Shown: piece after piece, positions 31,773-40,328 of the stretch
Layout of the letters: every line of letters starts with the position of its first letter
Numbering within the stretch: position 1 is the stretch's first letter
From: Umezawaea endophytica
Lineage (GTDB): Bacteria > Actinomycetota > Actinomycetes > Mycobacteriales > Pseudonocardiaceae
Assembly: GCF_025061645.1 (NCBI RefSeq)
Contig: NZ_JANYMP010000005.1
Span: 410,812-474,811, forward strand
Length of the DNA: 64,000 bases
Direction of reading: 5' to 3'
Made by a program: the position numbers and the translations under genes
Notes under the pieces: model-generated
Told to the model about the DNA's origin: nothing
Seen by the model: the letters and a program-made list of their open reading frames with translations, nothing else
The model's database searches: none

Positions 31773-32584
31773 TAGAGTTCGAGCCTGCGGTCGTGGAGCG
31801 CGTTGTTGTGCGGTCCCAACGACTTGTCCCGTGCCGTGACCGGGTCGAGTTCGGCGGTCAGGACGGTGGGCCTCGCGGGTGTGCCCGTGGTGGTGGCGGG
31901 GCCGGTGAGGAGGTAGCCGGTGTCGGCGCAGACGAGGCTGCCGCCGATCCACTGGACGCCGCGTTCCTCGCCGCAGCGGTCGGCGACGACGACGTGCACC
32001 CGGTTCGTCCCGGCGGCGGCCTGGGCCTTGACGACCTCGATCGCCCGTTCACCCGCCGGGCGGGGGTCCAGCGGCCAGTTGGCCGGGACGGCGAGGACGT
32101 CGGCCCCGGCGACCGCGGCCAGCCGGACCCACTCCGGGAACTCCAGGTCGTAGCAGATCATGACCGACACCCGGCCGACCGCCGTGTCGACGACGGTCGG
32201 CGACCGGTCGCCCGCGCGGAAGAACTCCGGTTCCCGGCCCCACAGGTGGGCCTTGCGGTAGCGCAGCCGGACGCCGCCGTCCTCCACGAGGACGGCGGCG
32301 TTGTAGACCTCGCCGTCGGCGCCCAGCTCCGCGAAGCCGCACACCAGCACGACGCCCAGTTCCCGCGACAGCGCGCGGAGGAGCGTCACGGTCGGCCCGT
32401 CCAGGTCCTGCGCGGCGGCCCGCGCCTCGGCGGCGGTGCGGAAGGCGTAGCCGCAGACGGCCAGCTCCGGCAGCACCACCAGACCGGCACCCCGCGCCGC
32501 GGCCTCGCGCACCGCGGCGACGAGGTGCCCGTGGTCGTTCGAGCCGATCACCGCGGGGATCTGGCAGGCCGCCACGACCACCAC
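31757..32584 (-). CDS. Carbon-nitrogen hydrolase (nitrilase superfamily)
   Basis: A 275-residue amidase of the nitrilase superfamily. The catalytic triad is in place: Glu in LVVLPELAVCGY, Lys in RYRKAHLWGREP and Cys in VMICYDLEFPEW. It also has the NRVHVVVADRCGEERG region of omega-amidase/carbamoylase-like members. The start is a GTG at 32584 or 32581, six to nine bases after the bicupin stop. It is third in the leftward operon with the double-SnoaL and bicupin genes under LacI box A. It probably hydrolyses an amide or carbamoyl intermediate. Confidence 0.88.
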   Translation of the reverse strand: MVVVAACQIPAVIGSNDHGHLVAAVREAAARGAGLVVLPELAVCGYAFRTAAEARAAAQDLDGPTVTLLRALSRELGVVLVCGFAELGADGEVYNAAVLVEDGGVRLRYRKAHLWGREPEFFRAGDRSPTVVDTAVGRVSVMICYDLEFPEWVRLAAVAGADVLAVPANWPLDPRPAGERAIEVVKAQAAAGTNRVHVVVADRCGEERGVQWIGGSLVCADTGYLLTGPATTTGTPARPTVLTAELDPVTARDKSLGPHNNALHDRRLELYDPTT

Positions 32585-32589
32585 GGGCG

Positions 32590-33729
32590 TCAGTCGTCCT
32601 CGGTCGCCGTGACGAGCACGGCGGCGGGCGCGACGTAGCCGTTCGGGTCGACCACCCGGCCGACCTCGCGGGCCGCGGCCACGACCTCCGGCGCCCACTC
32701 CAGCACCGCGCGGCCGTCGCCGCCCGTGACGACGAGCAGCTCCCCCTCGCCCTCCAGCAGCGTGATGGACCGCCACGCGCCCGCGGGCACCGACAGCGAG
32801 TCGAGCGTCCCCAGCTCCACGACCTCCTCCTCGGCCCCGGAGTTGAGCCGGACCGCCCAGCGGCCCGCCTTCGCCGTCAGCACCTGGGTCTCGTCGTGGC
32901 GGTGCCGCAGCACGCCCTCGCCGGGCGTCGCGCGCAGCCACGCCACCGAGAACCCGTGCGGCTCGTGCAGGCGCGGGACGGCACGGCGGTCCTCGCTCAG
33001 CCCGTAGCCGATGACGAGGCTCAGCTCCGCGCCGCCGCCGGGGAGGCGAGAGCAGAGGAACGGTTCACGCGTCCAGGTCCGGTCGGCGGTGTGCGTGACG
33101 CGCGTGCGGAACTGCTCGACCGTGAACACGTCGAGCTCGTCGATCTCCTCCTGGCTGATCGGCGTCACGAGCGCGACGCCCTCCGGCAGCTCGTCGCCCA
33201 GCACGGTGTCGATCAACCGGTTGTCCGCGGTGAGGTGCAGCCCGTGCCCGGCTGCCTCGCGCAGGACCGAGGGGCCCCAGATGATGCCGCCGGTGTCGTC
33301 GCGGCCGAGCACCGTCAGCAGGATCCCCTCGTCGTCGCCGACGTTGGTGAACCCGCGGAAGATCCACGTGGGCACCGAGATGACGTCGCCGTCGACGGAC
33401 CGGTACTCGCCCTGCTGACCGTCGGCACCCCAGCGGAGCTGGTACTCGCCGCCGAAGTTGATGAACACCTCGGCGGTGAAGTGCAGGTGCAGGCTGTTGG
33501 TGACGCCGTTGGGCATGCCCGCCGCGCCGAGGTTGAACCCGTGCGGCTCGCGCAGGTTCACGAACTGGTCGGCGCTCTGCGAGACGCCGGGGCCGATGAA
33601 CGAGTAGTTGTCCTTGAGGTCCGAGCCTGGTGTCCGGCAGTCGATGAACGCCGCCTTGCAGGGCACCCAGTCGGACCGCCGAACGGTGCGCCGCACGACC
33701 TCGTCGGGCGGGACAGCGGTGTTGTGCAT
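32590..33729 (-). CDS. Two-domain cupin protein
   Basis: A 379-residue bicupin. The first cupin has the metal motif HLHFTAEVFINFGGEYQL with the second-strand WIFRGFTNVG. The second has VLRHRHDETQVLTAKAGRWAV followed by SVPAGAWRSITLLEGEGELLV. Both barrels keep some His/Glu ligands, so a metal-dependent isomerase or dioxygenase is possible. ATG 33729 follows GAGGA by 7 bases. It sits between the double-SnoaL and nitrilase genes, with gaps of 21 and 5 bases. The exact reaction is unknown. Confidence 0.8.
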   Translation of the reverse strand: MHNTAVPPDEVVRRTVRRSDWVPCKAAFIDCRTPGSDLKDNYSFIGPGVSQSADQFVNLREPHGFNLGAAGMPNGVTNSLHLHFTAEVFINFGGEYQLRWGADGQQGEYRSVDGDVISVPTWIFRGFTNVGDDEGILLTVLGRDDTGGIIWGPSVLREAAGHGLHLTADNRLIDTVLGDELPEGVALVTPISQEEIDELDVFTVEQFRTRVTHTADRTWTREPFLCSRLPGGGAELSLVIGYGLSEDRRAVPRLHEPHGFSVAWLRATPGEGVLRHRHDETQVLTAKAGRWAVRLNSGAEEEVVELGTLDSLSVPAGAWRSITLLEGEGELLVVTGGDGRAVLEWAPEVVAAAREVGRVVDPNGYVAPAAVLVTATEDD

Positions 33730-33750
33730 GGGATCTGTCCTCACGTGTGC

Positions 33751-34749
33751 TCAGTAGATGTTGGCCTCGGCGAACGCGCCGTCGCCGCGGGTGCCGTTGA
33801 TCTGGGCGCGCAGCGCGATCTCGTCGAACACGCGCACCTCGCGCACGATCCGACCGCCCTGCACGAGGAACTGCGAGACGCCGAGCAGGTCGACCGGCGC
33901 GCCGGTGGCGGGTCCGAAGGACGGCGTGCCGTGGTAGGTGCCGCGCATCGACCACATCACCGCGACGCGCAGGCCCGCGTACCGCTCGGAGTGGTTGGTC
34001 TGGACGTCGCGGACCTCGAAGCGCGCGTTGGGGAACGGCGCCACGAGCGAGAGGAGGTCGCGCTGGTAGCCGTCGGCGCGGAGGATCGTCTCATCGCCGA
34101 TCGTGTGCAGGAACAGGTCCCGCACGGCGAACTCCGGGAGCTTGTGCAGCCGCCGCTGGTTCCAGACCTCCTCCACGAACTCCAGCACCATCTCGCACTC
34201 GGGGCGGAAGTCGTCCGGGCGGGGGCCGCTGTCGCCCACCGCGAGCACGTCGGCGGGAGCGGGTTCGAGCATCGAGCCCTGGTACTTGCGGAACACCAGG
34301 CCGCGGGCGACCTCGTCGGGGTCCTCGCGGCGTTGCAGGCAGTTGGCCAGCTCGTCGCGCACCACCCACTCCTCGACCATCCGGCCCCGGCGGTAGAGGC
34401 AGTTGGCGATCGTGCGCTTGCGGACGCGGACCGGCTTGCCGTCCACCAGGTCCGGGTCGCTGGAGAACACGAGGTGCGAGCTGAGGAACGCGTCGTCGCC
34501 GCGCGCCTCCCACACCACGTCCTCGGCCTGGCCGATGTGCTGCGGCGTGCCCGCGATCCGCATCAGGCTGCCCTCGATGACCCCGTCCCGTCCGACGACG
34601 GTGCCGAGTCCGCCGTGGACGATCGAGTCGGGCTCGTAGTTGTCGACGATGTACGAGACGTCGCGCTGCACCCAGATGCGGTCGGTGACCTCCCGGATGA
34701 AGTCGTCCGGGTCCTCGTACGGGCGGTAGGCGACGGGGTCGAGCGGCAT
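33751..34749 (-). CDS. Tandem SnoaL-like protein
   Basis: A 332-residue protein with two NTF2-fold halves. Residues 10-150 are the first (DFIREVTDRIWVQRDVSYIVD, later RRGRMVEEWVVRDELAN). Residues 170-320 are the second (LEFVEEVWNQRRLHKLPEF, GTPSFGPATGAPVDLLGVSQ, VREVRVFDEI). It resembles the ester-cyclase/SnoaL-like polyketide cyclase group. ATG 34749 has GGGGAGGA upstream. It is first gene of a leftward three-gene operon, with LacI box A 63 bases upstream of its start. The substrate is unknown. Confidence 0.85.
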   Translation of the reverse strand: MPLDPVAYRPYEDPDDFIREVTDRIWVQRDVSYIVDNYEPDSIVHGGLGTVVGRDGVIEGSLMRIAGTPQHIGQAEDVVWEARGDDAFLSSHLVFSSDPDLVDGKPVRVRKRTIANCLYRRGRMVEEWVVRDELANCLQRREDPDEVARGLVFRKYQGSMLEPAPADVLAVGDSGPRPDDFRPECEMVLEFVEEVWNQRRLHKLPEFAVRDLFLHTIGDETILRADGYQRDLLSLVAPFPNARFEVRDVQTNHSERYAGLRVAVMWSMRGTYHGTPSFGPATGAPVDLLGVSQFLVQGGRIVREVRVFDEIALRAQINGTRGDGAFAEANIY

Positions 34750-34811
34750 GGACTGGTCCTCCCCTTGCGCGGAGCGGGCCACCGTGGCGCCCGCGTGCGG
34801 ACGCTTTCGAC

Positions 34812-34825
34812 TGTATACGTATGCA
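34812..34825. promoter_or_regulatory. LacI-regulon operator, box A
   Basis: TGTATACGTATGCA, one of four copies of consensus TGCATACGTATGCA. It lies in front of the double-SnoaL/bicupin/nitrilase operon. Confidence 0.8.
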
Positions 34826-34864
34826 TTCGATGCCACAAGTGGACGCGCGGTGAGCGAGCGGGGA

Positions 34865-35860
34865 TCAGGCGCGGGGTGACGACGTCGTCGCCCGCGCGAC
34901 GTAGCGCGACGGGTAGATGGTGTGCCGGGGCCGGGCGTCCGGCTCCTCGACGCGCGCGACGATCAGCCGGGCCGCCTCGCGGGACATCTCGTCGAGGTCG
35001 TAGGCCACGGTGCTCAGCCGGATCAGCGCCCAGCCCGAGGTCGGCAGGTCGTCGAACCCGACGATCGACACCTCGGCGGGCACGGCGACGCCCATCTCGG
35101 CGGCCGAGTTCAGCGCGCCGAGCGCCACGACGTCGTTGCCGCACAGGACCAGCGTCGGCGGGTCCTCGCGGTCCAGCAGCGTCCGAGCCCCCCCGAAGCC
35201 GGTGGCGAAGTCGAACGGGCCGTGCAGGACATCGCGGTGGGCCAGCGCCAGCCCGTGCTCGTCGAGCACCGAGCGCACGGTGTTCTCGCGCTGCTCGCCG
35301 GTGCTCGTGTTGCGGGGCCCGAAGATCGCGCCGATCCGCCGGTGCCCGCTGCCGATCACCTCGCGCAGCAGCTCCCGGATGCCCGCCTCCGGGTCGACCG
35401 TGACCGAGTCGGCCTGCACGCTCTGCGCGGTCCGGTTGAAGTAGACGAACGGCACGCCGCGGTCGCGCAGCCTGGCCGGGAGCAGCGAGTCGACCGTCGT
35501 GGTCGCGAGCACCACGCCGCACAGCCCGTGACCCATGACGTGCTCGGTCACCGGGCCACTCTCGGACGACTCGGTGATGAGCACCAGCTCGTACCCCAGC
35601 CGCTCCAGCTCGCGGTGCATCGGGGCGATCACGTGCCCGTAGAACTGGTTCTCCAGGTCCGTCACGACGAGGCCGACCCTGGTCGACCGCCCGACGGCGA
35701 GCGCGCGGCCGATCGGGCTGGTCGAGTACCCGAGCGCCACGGCGGCGTCGCGGACGCGCTTCTTCGTGGCCTCGGAGACCTTGGGGTCGTCGCGCAGCGC
35801 GCGCGAGACGGTCGGCTGGGAAACACCGGCGAGCCTCGCCACGTCCCGACTGGTGATCAT
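34865..35860 (-). CDS. LacI-family transcriptional regulator
   Basis: A 331-residue LacI/GalR repressor. The HTH is at residues 4-24 (TSRDVARLAGVSQPTVSRAL), with hinge near residue 50 and a periplasmic-binding-protein-like sensor (VGLVVTDLENQFYGHVIAPM, VLCGNDVVALGALNSAAEMG, IVGFDDLPTSGWALIRLSTV). ATG 35860 has AGGAGG 7 bases upstream. Four palindromes of the CG-centred type bound by LacI proteins lie in front of the surrounding transcription units and nowhere else that I found. It is therefore the likely single regulator of the locus from 31757 to 43922, including itself via box B. Confidence 0.93.
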   Translation of the reverse strand: MITSRDVARLAGVSQPTVSRALRDDPKVSEATKKRVRDAAVALGYSTSPIGRALAVGRSTRVGLVVTDLENQFYGHVIAPMHRELERLGYELVLITESSESGPVTEHVMGHGLCGVVLATTTVDSLLPARLRDRGVPFVYFNRTAQSVQADSVTVDPEAGIRELLREVIGSGHRRIGAIFGPRNTSTGEQRENTVRSVLDEHGLALAHRDVLHGPFDFATGFGGARTLLDREDPPTLVLCGNDVVALGALNSAAEMGVAVPAEVSIVGFDDLPTSGWALIRLSTVAYDLDEMSREAARLIVARVEEPDARPRHTIYPSRYVARATTSSPRA

Positions 35861-35953
35861 TCCCCTGCCTCCTCTGGATCGGCGCAGCATAGCCGCCACC
35901 CGTGGACCCGACATCGCCTTGACGGCACCCCGTCCGCGCAGGTTCAATGCCGG

Positions 35954-35965
35954 GCATACGTATGC
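35954..35965. promoter_or_regulatory. LacI-regulon operator, box B
   Basis: GCATACGTATGC, a perfect 12-bp palindrome 18 bases before the first histidinol-dehydrogenase-like gene and between it and the divergent lacI gene. Confidence 0.85.
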
Positions 35966-35983
35966 TAACCGAATTGGAGACGC

Positions 35984-37294
35984 ATGGCGCACGAGCTGAA
36001 GAAGGCCACCCCGACGAATGCGGGCGACCGGTCCGGCGCCGGTGTCGCCGAGCGCGTCGCGGCGATCATCGCCGACGTCCGGAACCGGGGCGACGCGGCG
36101 GTCCGCGACTACTCCGCCCAGTTCGACGACTGGCGGCCCGACTCCTTCCGCCTCGGCGCCGACGAGGTGGCGGGGCTGGTGGCTTCGCTGCCCGAGCAGG
36201 TGATCGAGGACATCGCGTTCGTGCAGGAGCAGGTGCGGAACTTCGCGACGGTCCAGCGCGGCGCGATGCTCGACGTCGAGGTGGAGACCCTGCCCGGCGT
36301 CCACCTGGGACACCGGCACATCCCGGTCGGCTCGGCGGGCGCCTACGTCCCCGGCGGCCGGTACCCGCTCACGGCGTCCGCGCACATGACGATCGTGACG
36401 GCCAAGGCCGCGGGCGTGCCGAGGGTGATCGCGTGCACGCCGCCGATCCGCGGCGAGATCCCCGCCGCGACGGTCGCGGCGATGAGCATGGCGGGCGCCG
36501 ACGAGATCCACCTGCTCGGCGGCGTGCAGGCCGTCGCGGCGATGGCCGTGGGCACCGAGTCGATCGAGGCGGTCGACCTCATCGCGGGCCCCGGCAACGC
36601 CTACGTGGCGGAGGCCAAGCGGCAGCTCTTCGGCGAGGTCGGCATCGACCTGTTCGCCGGGCCGACGGAGATCCTGGTGATCGCCGACGGCACGGCGGAC
36701 GCGCTGACCGTGGCCGTGGACCTGCTGTCGCAGGCCGAGCACGGCCCCGACTCCCCCGCCGTCCTCGTGACCACGTCGGCCGAACTCGGCGCCGAGGTGC
36801 TGGACCTGGTGGAACGGCTGCTGCCGGGCCTGGTGACCAACGACCTGGCCGGGCCCGCGTGGCGCGACCACGGCCGGATCATCGTGTGCGACGACGAGGA
36901 CGAGATGTGGCGCGTCGGCGACTCGCTCGCCTCGGAGCACGTCCAGGTGTTCACCGCCGAGCCCCGCCAGGCCCTCGACCGGATGCGCAACTACGGCGCG
37001 CTGTTCCTCGGTGAGGGCACGTGCGTGTCCTACGGGGACAAGGTGATCGGCACCAACCACGTGCTGCCCACCATGGGCGCCGCCCGCTACACCGGTGGGC
37101 TCTGGGTCGGCAAGTACCTCAAGACCGTGACGTACCAGGAGGTGCGCGACCCCGCGAGCAGCGCCGCGCTCGGCCGGGTCTGCGGGCGCGCCGCCCGCGT
37201 CGAGCTGTTCGAGGGCCACGCCCGGTCCGGCGACCTGCGCGCGTGGAAGCACGGCGGCGACAGGTTCGACTGGATCGACGCGGTGCTGCCGTGA
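35984..37294 (+). CDS. Histidinol-dehydrogenase-like catabolic dehydrogenase (HpsN-type)
   Basis: A 436-residue zinc/NAD enzyme of the HisD fold. The Zn/active-site pattern is kept: LSQAEHGPDSPAV (Gln, His), SEHVQVF (Glu-His pair) and YGDKVIGTNHVLPT (Asp). The tail AARYTGGLWVGKYLKTVTYQEV resembles sulfopropanediol dehydrogenase HpsN and related catabolic paralogues rather than biosynthetic HisD. Context agrees: no his genes, but an SDR and aldolase follow with 4- and 1-base overlaps. It probably oxidises a primary alcohol, through the aldehyde, to an acid. The substrate is unknown. Confidence 0.87.
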   Translation: MAHELKKATPTNAGDRSGAGVAERVAAIIADVRNRGDAAVRDYSAQFDDWRPDSFRLGADEVAGLVASLPEQVIEDIAFVQEQVRNFATVQRGAMLDVEVETLPGVHLGHRHIPVGSAGAYVPGGRYPLTASAHMTIVTAKAAGVPRVIACTPPIRGEIPAATVAAMSMAGADEIHLLGGVQAVAAMAVGTESIEAVDLIAGPGNAYVAEAKRQLFGEVGIDLFAGPTEILVIADGTADALTVAVDLLSQAEHGPDSPAVLVTTSAELGAEVLDLVERLLPGLVTNDLAGPAWRDHGRIIVCDDEDEMWRVGDSLASEHVQVFTAEPRQALDRMRNYGALFLGEGTCVSYGDKVIGTNHVLPTMGAARYTGGLWVGKYLKTVTYQEVRDPASSAALGRVCGRAARVELFEGHARSGDLRAWKHGGDRFDWIDAVLP

Positions 37295-38040
37295 TCGGCC
37301 GCACCGCGCTGGTGACCGGCGGCGGCACCGGGCTGGGCGCGGCCATCGCGGCCAGCCTGGTGGCGGCGGGAGCGCGGGTCGTCGTCGCGGGCCGCCGCGC
37401 CGACCCGTTGCGCGCCACCGCCGAGCGGCTCGGCCCCGCCGTCCGCCCCGAGGTGTGCGACGTGGCCGACCCGGAGTCCGTGGCCGCGCTCGCGGGGCGG
37501 CTGCGCGACGAGGAGGTCTCGGTGCTGGTCAACAACGCCGGGGTGGCCGGGCCCGTCGCCCCGCTGGTCGACGTCGAGCCCGACGAGTGGGACGCGGTGT
37601 TCGCCGTGAACGTGCGCGGCACGTACCTCGTGTGCCGGGCGTTCCTGCCGGGCATGATCGCGCGGGGCGACGGGGACGTCATCAACGTGGCCTCCGTGTC
37701 GGGCAAGCGCCCGCTCGCGGGCCGCACGCCGTACTGCGCGTCGAAGATGGCCGTACTCGGCCTGACGTCCACCCTCGCGTTCGAGGTGGGCCCGCTCGGG
37801 GTCCGGGTGAACTCCCTCTCGCCGGGCCCCGTGCACGGCGAGCGGATGGACCGCAACTTCCGGCTGGAGGCCGAGCGCACCGGCACGTCCGTCGCGCAGG
37901 CTCAGGCCGAGTTCGTCCAGCGGGCCGCACTAGGCCGGATGATCACCGAGGACGAGGTGGGCGCCGCGGTCGTCGCGATGCTCGCGATGCCGGGCCTCTG
38001 CGGCTCCGACGTCGACTTGTCGGCCGGGATGGTCGCCTGA
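37291..38040 (+). CDS. Short-chain dehydrogenase/reductase
   Basis: A 249-residue classical SDR. Cofactor motif TGGGTGLGAAIA, NNAG (VLVNNAGVAGP), catalytic Ser in NVASVSGKRP and YxxxK as YCASK. Complete length. The GTG start overlaps the stop of the HisD-like gene (GTGA), and its own stop overlaps the aldolase start by one base. The three are one translational unit under box B. It presumably oxidises a hydroxyl of the same substrate. Confidence 0.92.
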   Translation: MIGRTALVTGGGTGLGAAIAASLVAAGARVVVAGRRADPLRATAERLGPAVRPEVCDVADPESVAALAGRLRDEEVSVLVNNAGVAGPVAPLVDVEPDEWDAVFAVNVRGTYLVCRAFLPGMIARGDGDVINVASVSGKRPLAGRTPYCASKMAVLGLTSTLAFEVGPLGVRVNSLSPGPVHGERMDRNFRLEAERTGTSVAQAQAEFVQRAALGRMITEDEVGAAVVAMLAMPGLCGSDVDLSAGMVA

Positions 38041-38774
38041 TGACCGGCTCCCTCAAGGCCAGGCTGCGCGCGGGCGAGAAGCTCGCGGGCGCGCTGGTGC
38101 GCATGCCGTCGGAGGACGTCGTCGAGATGCTCGCGGTCGCGGGCCTGGACTTCGTGCTCGTGGACTGCGAGCACGGCCCCGCCGACGTCGGGTCGCTGCG
38201 GCACCACATCGCGCTGGCGCAGGTGCACGGCGTGCCGGTGCTGGTGCGCATCGGCGAGGGTGAACACCACCTCGCGGCGCGCGCTCTCGACCAGGGCGCG
38301 CAGGGGATCATCGCCCCGCACATCGAGTCGGCGGCCGAGGCCGAGGCGCTGGTCCGGGCCCTGCACTTCCCGCCGCTCGGCACGCGCGGGTTCGCCACCT
38401 ATCCGCGCGCGGGCCGGTTCGGCACGGTGACGGCCGCCGAGCACCGCGCCGCGGCGGAGTCCACGCTGGTGATCGCGATGCTGGAGTCCCCGGCGGCGGT
38501 CGCGGACGCGGCGGGGATCGTCTCCGTCGCGGGGATCGACGGCTACCTGGTCGGCACCGCCGACCTCGCCGCCTCGCGCGGCCCCGACGACCCGTCCGTG
38601 GCGGAACTGCTGGCCGCGGTGCGGGCCGACCCCGGAACCGCGTCGGTGGTCCGCTTCGACCTCGCGGCGGGCGCCGCGAGTGCGGCAGAGGCGTTCGCGG
38701 ACGGCGCGCAGGTGGTCGTCCACAACGTCGCGCAGGTCCTGATGGAGGCTTTCCGGGCGCTCAGCCGTCGGTGA
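38040..38774 (+). CDS. HpcH/HpaI-type class II aldolase
   Basis: A 244-residue metal-dependent aldolase. The family motifs are FVLVDCEHGPADVGSLRHHI, the Arg/Gly loop LGTRGFATYPRAGRFG, and the metal Glu in VIAMLESPAAV; the Asp side is in GIDGYLVGTADLA. It cleaves 2-keto-3-deoxy-type acids to pyruvate and an aldehyde in known members. It is terminal gene of the HisD-like/SDR/aldolase operon and ends in a 14-base tail-to-tail overlap with the convergent hydrolase gene. Confidence 0.9.
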   Translation: MTGSLKARLRAGEKLAGALVRMPSEDVVEMLAVAGLDFVLVDCEHGPADVGSLRHHIALAQVHGVPVLVRIGEGEHHLAARALDQGAQGIIAPHIESAAEAEALVRALHFPPLGTRGFATYPRAGRFGTVTAAEHRAAAESTLVIAMLESPAAVADAAGIVSVAGIDGYLVGTADLAASRGPDDPSVAELLAAVRADPGTASVVRFDLAAGAASAAEAFADGAQVVVHNVAQVLMEAFRALSRR

Positions 38775-39432
38775 GCCACTCGGCGAGGACCCCGCCCACC
38801 CCGGCGGGGTCCTCGATCGGCGCCAGGTGCCCGCTGCCCTCCAGCACGACCAACCGCGAACCCGGCACCAGCGCGTGGATCTCCTCGTGCCGCTCGACGG
38901 GGCAGAGCCGGTCGTGCTCGGCCGCCACCACGAGCGTCGGCACCCGCACCGCCGCCAGCCCCGGCCGCTCGTCGACACGGGTGGCCTGCATCGCCAACTG
39001 CCGGTCCAGCACCTCCTCCCCCACGTCGTCCGCCATCGCCAACGCCCGCTCGTCCCGAGCGGGCGAGCGGGCGTGCAGCAGCACGGGGAGCAGGTCGCGT
39101 TGCAGGTCACGGGCGGTGGCCCCGGCGGAGAGGGCGGCACGCTGGGCCGCCCACGCCACCCGCTGCCCCGGTGACGGCCCCCGCGCGTTCGTCGACATCA
39201 GGCACAGCCGCGTCACCCGCGACGGCGCCCGCCGCACGAGCGCCATCGCGACGATCCCGCCGAGGCTCAGCCCGGCCAGCGCGAACCGGTCGGGCAACTC
39301 CGCCAGCAGCGCGTCCACGCAGCCGTCGACCGTCGGGCGGTCCAGGCGCCCGTGGACGGCGGGCACGTCCGGCCACAGCCGCGCCGAGCAGTTCATGCCC
39401 GGCAGCAGCACCAGCGGCTCGGTCCGGCTCAA
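38761..39432 (-). CDS. Alpha/beta hydrolase
   Basis: A 223-residue alpha/beta hydrolase. The oxyanion segment is LVLLPGMNCSARLW, nucleophile elbow GLSLGG, acid in VVAAEHDRLCP and histidine in EGSGHLAPIE. The TTG start lies in a 4-base overlap (TTGA) with the stop of the upstream permease, so expression is coupled to the ABC importer. It likely hydrolyses an ester or lactone form of the imported substrate. Confidence 0.85.
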   Translation of the reverse strand: MSRTEPLVLLPGMNCSARLWPDVPAVHGRLDRPTVDGCVDALLAELPDRFALAGLSLGGIVAMALVRRAPSRVTRLCLMSTNARGPSPGQRVAWAAQRAALSAGATARDLQRDLLPVLLHARSPARDERALAMADDVGEEVLDRQLAMQATRVDERPGLAAVRVPTLVVAAEHDRLCPVERHEEIHALVPGSRLVVLEGSGHLAPIEDPAGVGGVLAEWLTDG

Positions 39433-40328
39433 CCCTTGACCGAACCGCTGTTGAGGCCCGCGACCAGGTACCGCTGCGCGATGAACGCGAACGCGACGAC
39501 CGGCAGCGTCAGCAGCATCGCCGCGGCGCCCGCCTGCTGCAACATCGGCAGCGTCTGGCCGAGCTGCGTGGCGATGAAGACCGGCACGGTGCGGGCGGAC
39601 ACGTCGGTGAGGATGTTCGCGGTCAGGTACTCCTGGAACGCGAACAGGAACACGAAGATCCCCGCGGTGAGGATGCCGGGGCCCATCAGCGGGATCATCA
39701 CCCGGCGCAGCGTGGCGAGGCGGCTGCACCCGTCCAGCATGGCCGCCTCGTCGAGCTCCTTGGGGATCTCGGCGAAGAAGTTGCGCAGCAGCCAGATGCT
39801 GAACGGCTGGTTGATCGCCACCAGCGCTGCGGCCACGGCGAACGTCGTGTCGTAGACGCCGAGCGCGCGGGAGAGGTCGTACATCGGCAGCACGACCGCG
39901 AAGCGCGGCAGCGCCCGGAAGACCAGCGCCAGCACCAGCAGCACCGCGCTGACCCAGCTCGGGAAGCGGGACAGCGCGTACGCCGCGGGCAACCCGATCA
40001 CCAGCGCCGCGATCGTGCTCAGCACGGCGACCACCAGGGTGTTGACCAGGTAGTCGGCGAACAGCGTGGTCTGCCAGAGGTCGACGAACGCCGTCATCGT
40101 GGGCTCGTAGGTGAAGACCGGCGGGTTGAGGAACGCCACGTCGGTCGGTTTGGTGACCGCCATCGCGGTCCACAGCACCGGGCTGACCATCGCCCAGCAG
40201 ACGAGGACCAGCACACCGCCGACGAGGTAGGTGTGGGCGGACTTGCGGGGACGGCGCTTCGCCGACGGCGGCTCACCGTCCGATCGGGACGGTTCGAGCG
40301 CGGACCCGTGCTCCTGCAACGTGGTCAT
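39429..40328 (-). CDS. ABC transporter permease (MalG/sugar type)
   Basis: A 299-residue inner-membrane permease with six helices after a 35-residue cytoplasmic leader. The EAA loop is ELDEAAMLDGCSRLATLRRVMIP-like, which docks an ATPase. The ATG at 40328 overlaps the stop of the preceding permease (ATGA). Together with the binding protein and MalF-type partner it forms an importer for a sugar or polyol-like solute. Confidence 0.92.
   Translation of the reverse strand: MTTLQEHGSALEPSRSDGEPPSAKRRPRKSAHTYLVGGVLVLVCWAMVSPVLWTAMAVTKPTDVAFLNPPVFTYEPTMTAFVDLWQTTLFADYLVNTLVVAVLSTIAALVIGLPAAYALSRFPSWVSAVLLVLALVFRALPRFAVVLPMYDLSRALGVYDTTFAVAAALVAINQPFSIWLLRNFFAEIPKELDEAAMLDGCSRLATLRRVMIPLMGPGILTAGIFVFLFAFQEYLTANILTDVSARTVPVFIATQLGQTLPMLQQAGAAAMLLTLPVVAFAFIAQRYLVAGLNSGSVKG

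Noticed and set aside
32896-35403. Long plus-strand frame (835 codons) opposite the bicupin, double-SnoaL and LacI genes
   Set aside because: It is antisense to three genes with clear motifs and has no family pattern of its own.
35984-37294. Histidine biosynthesis role for the HisD-like genes
   Set aside because: No other his genes, presence of two divergent copies, LacI boxes and catabolic neighbours argue against it.
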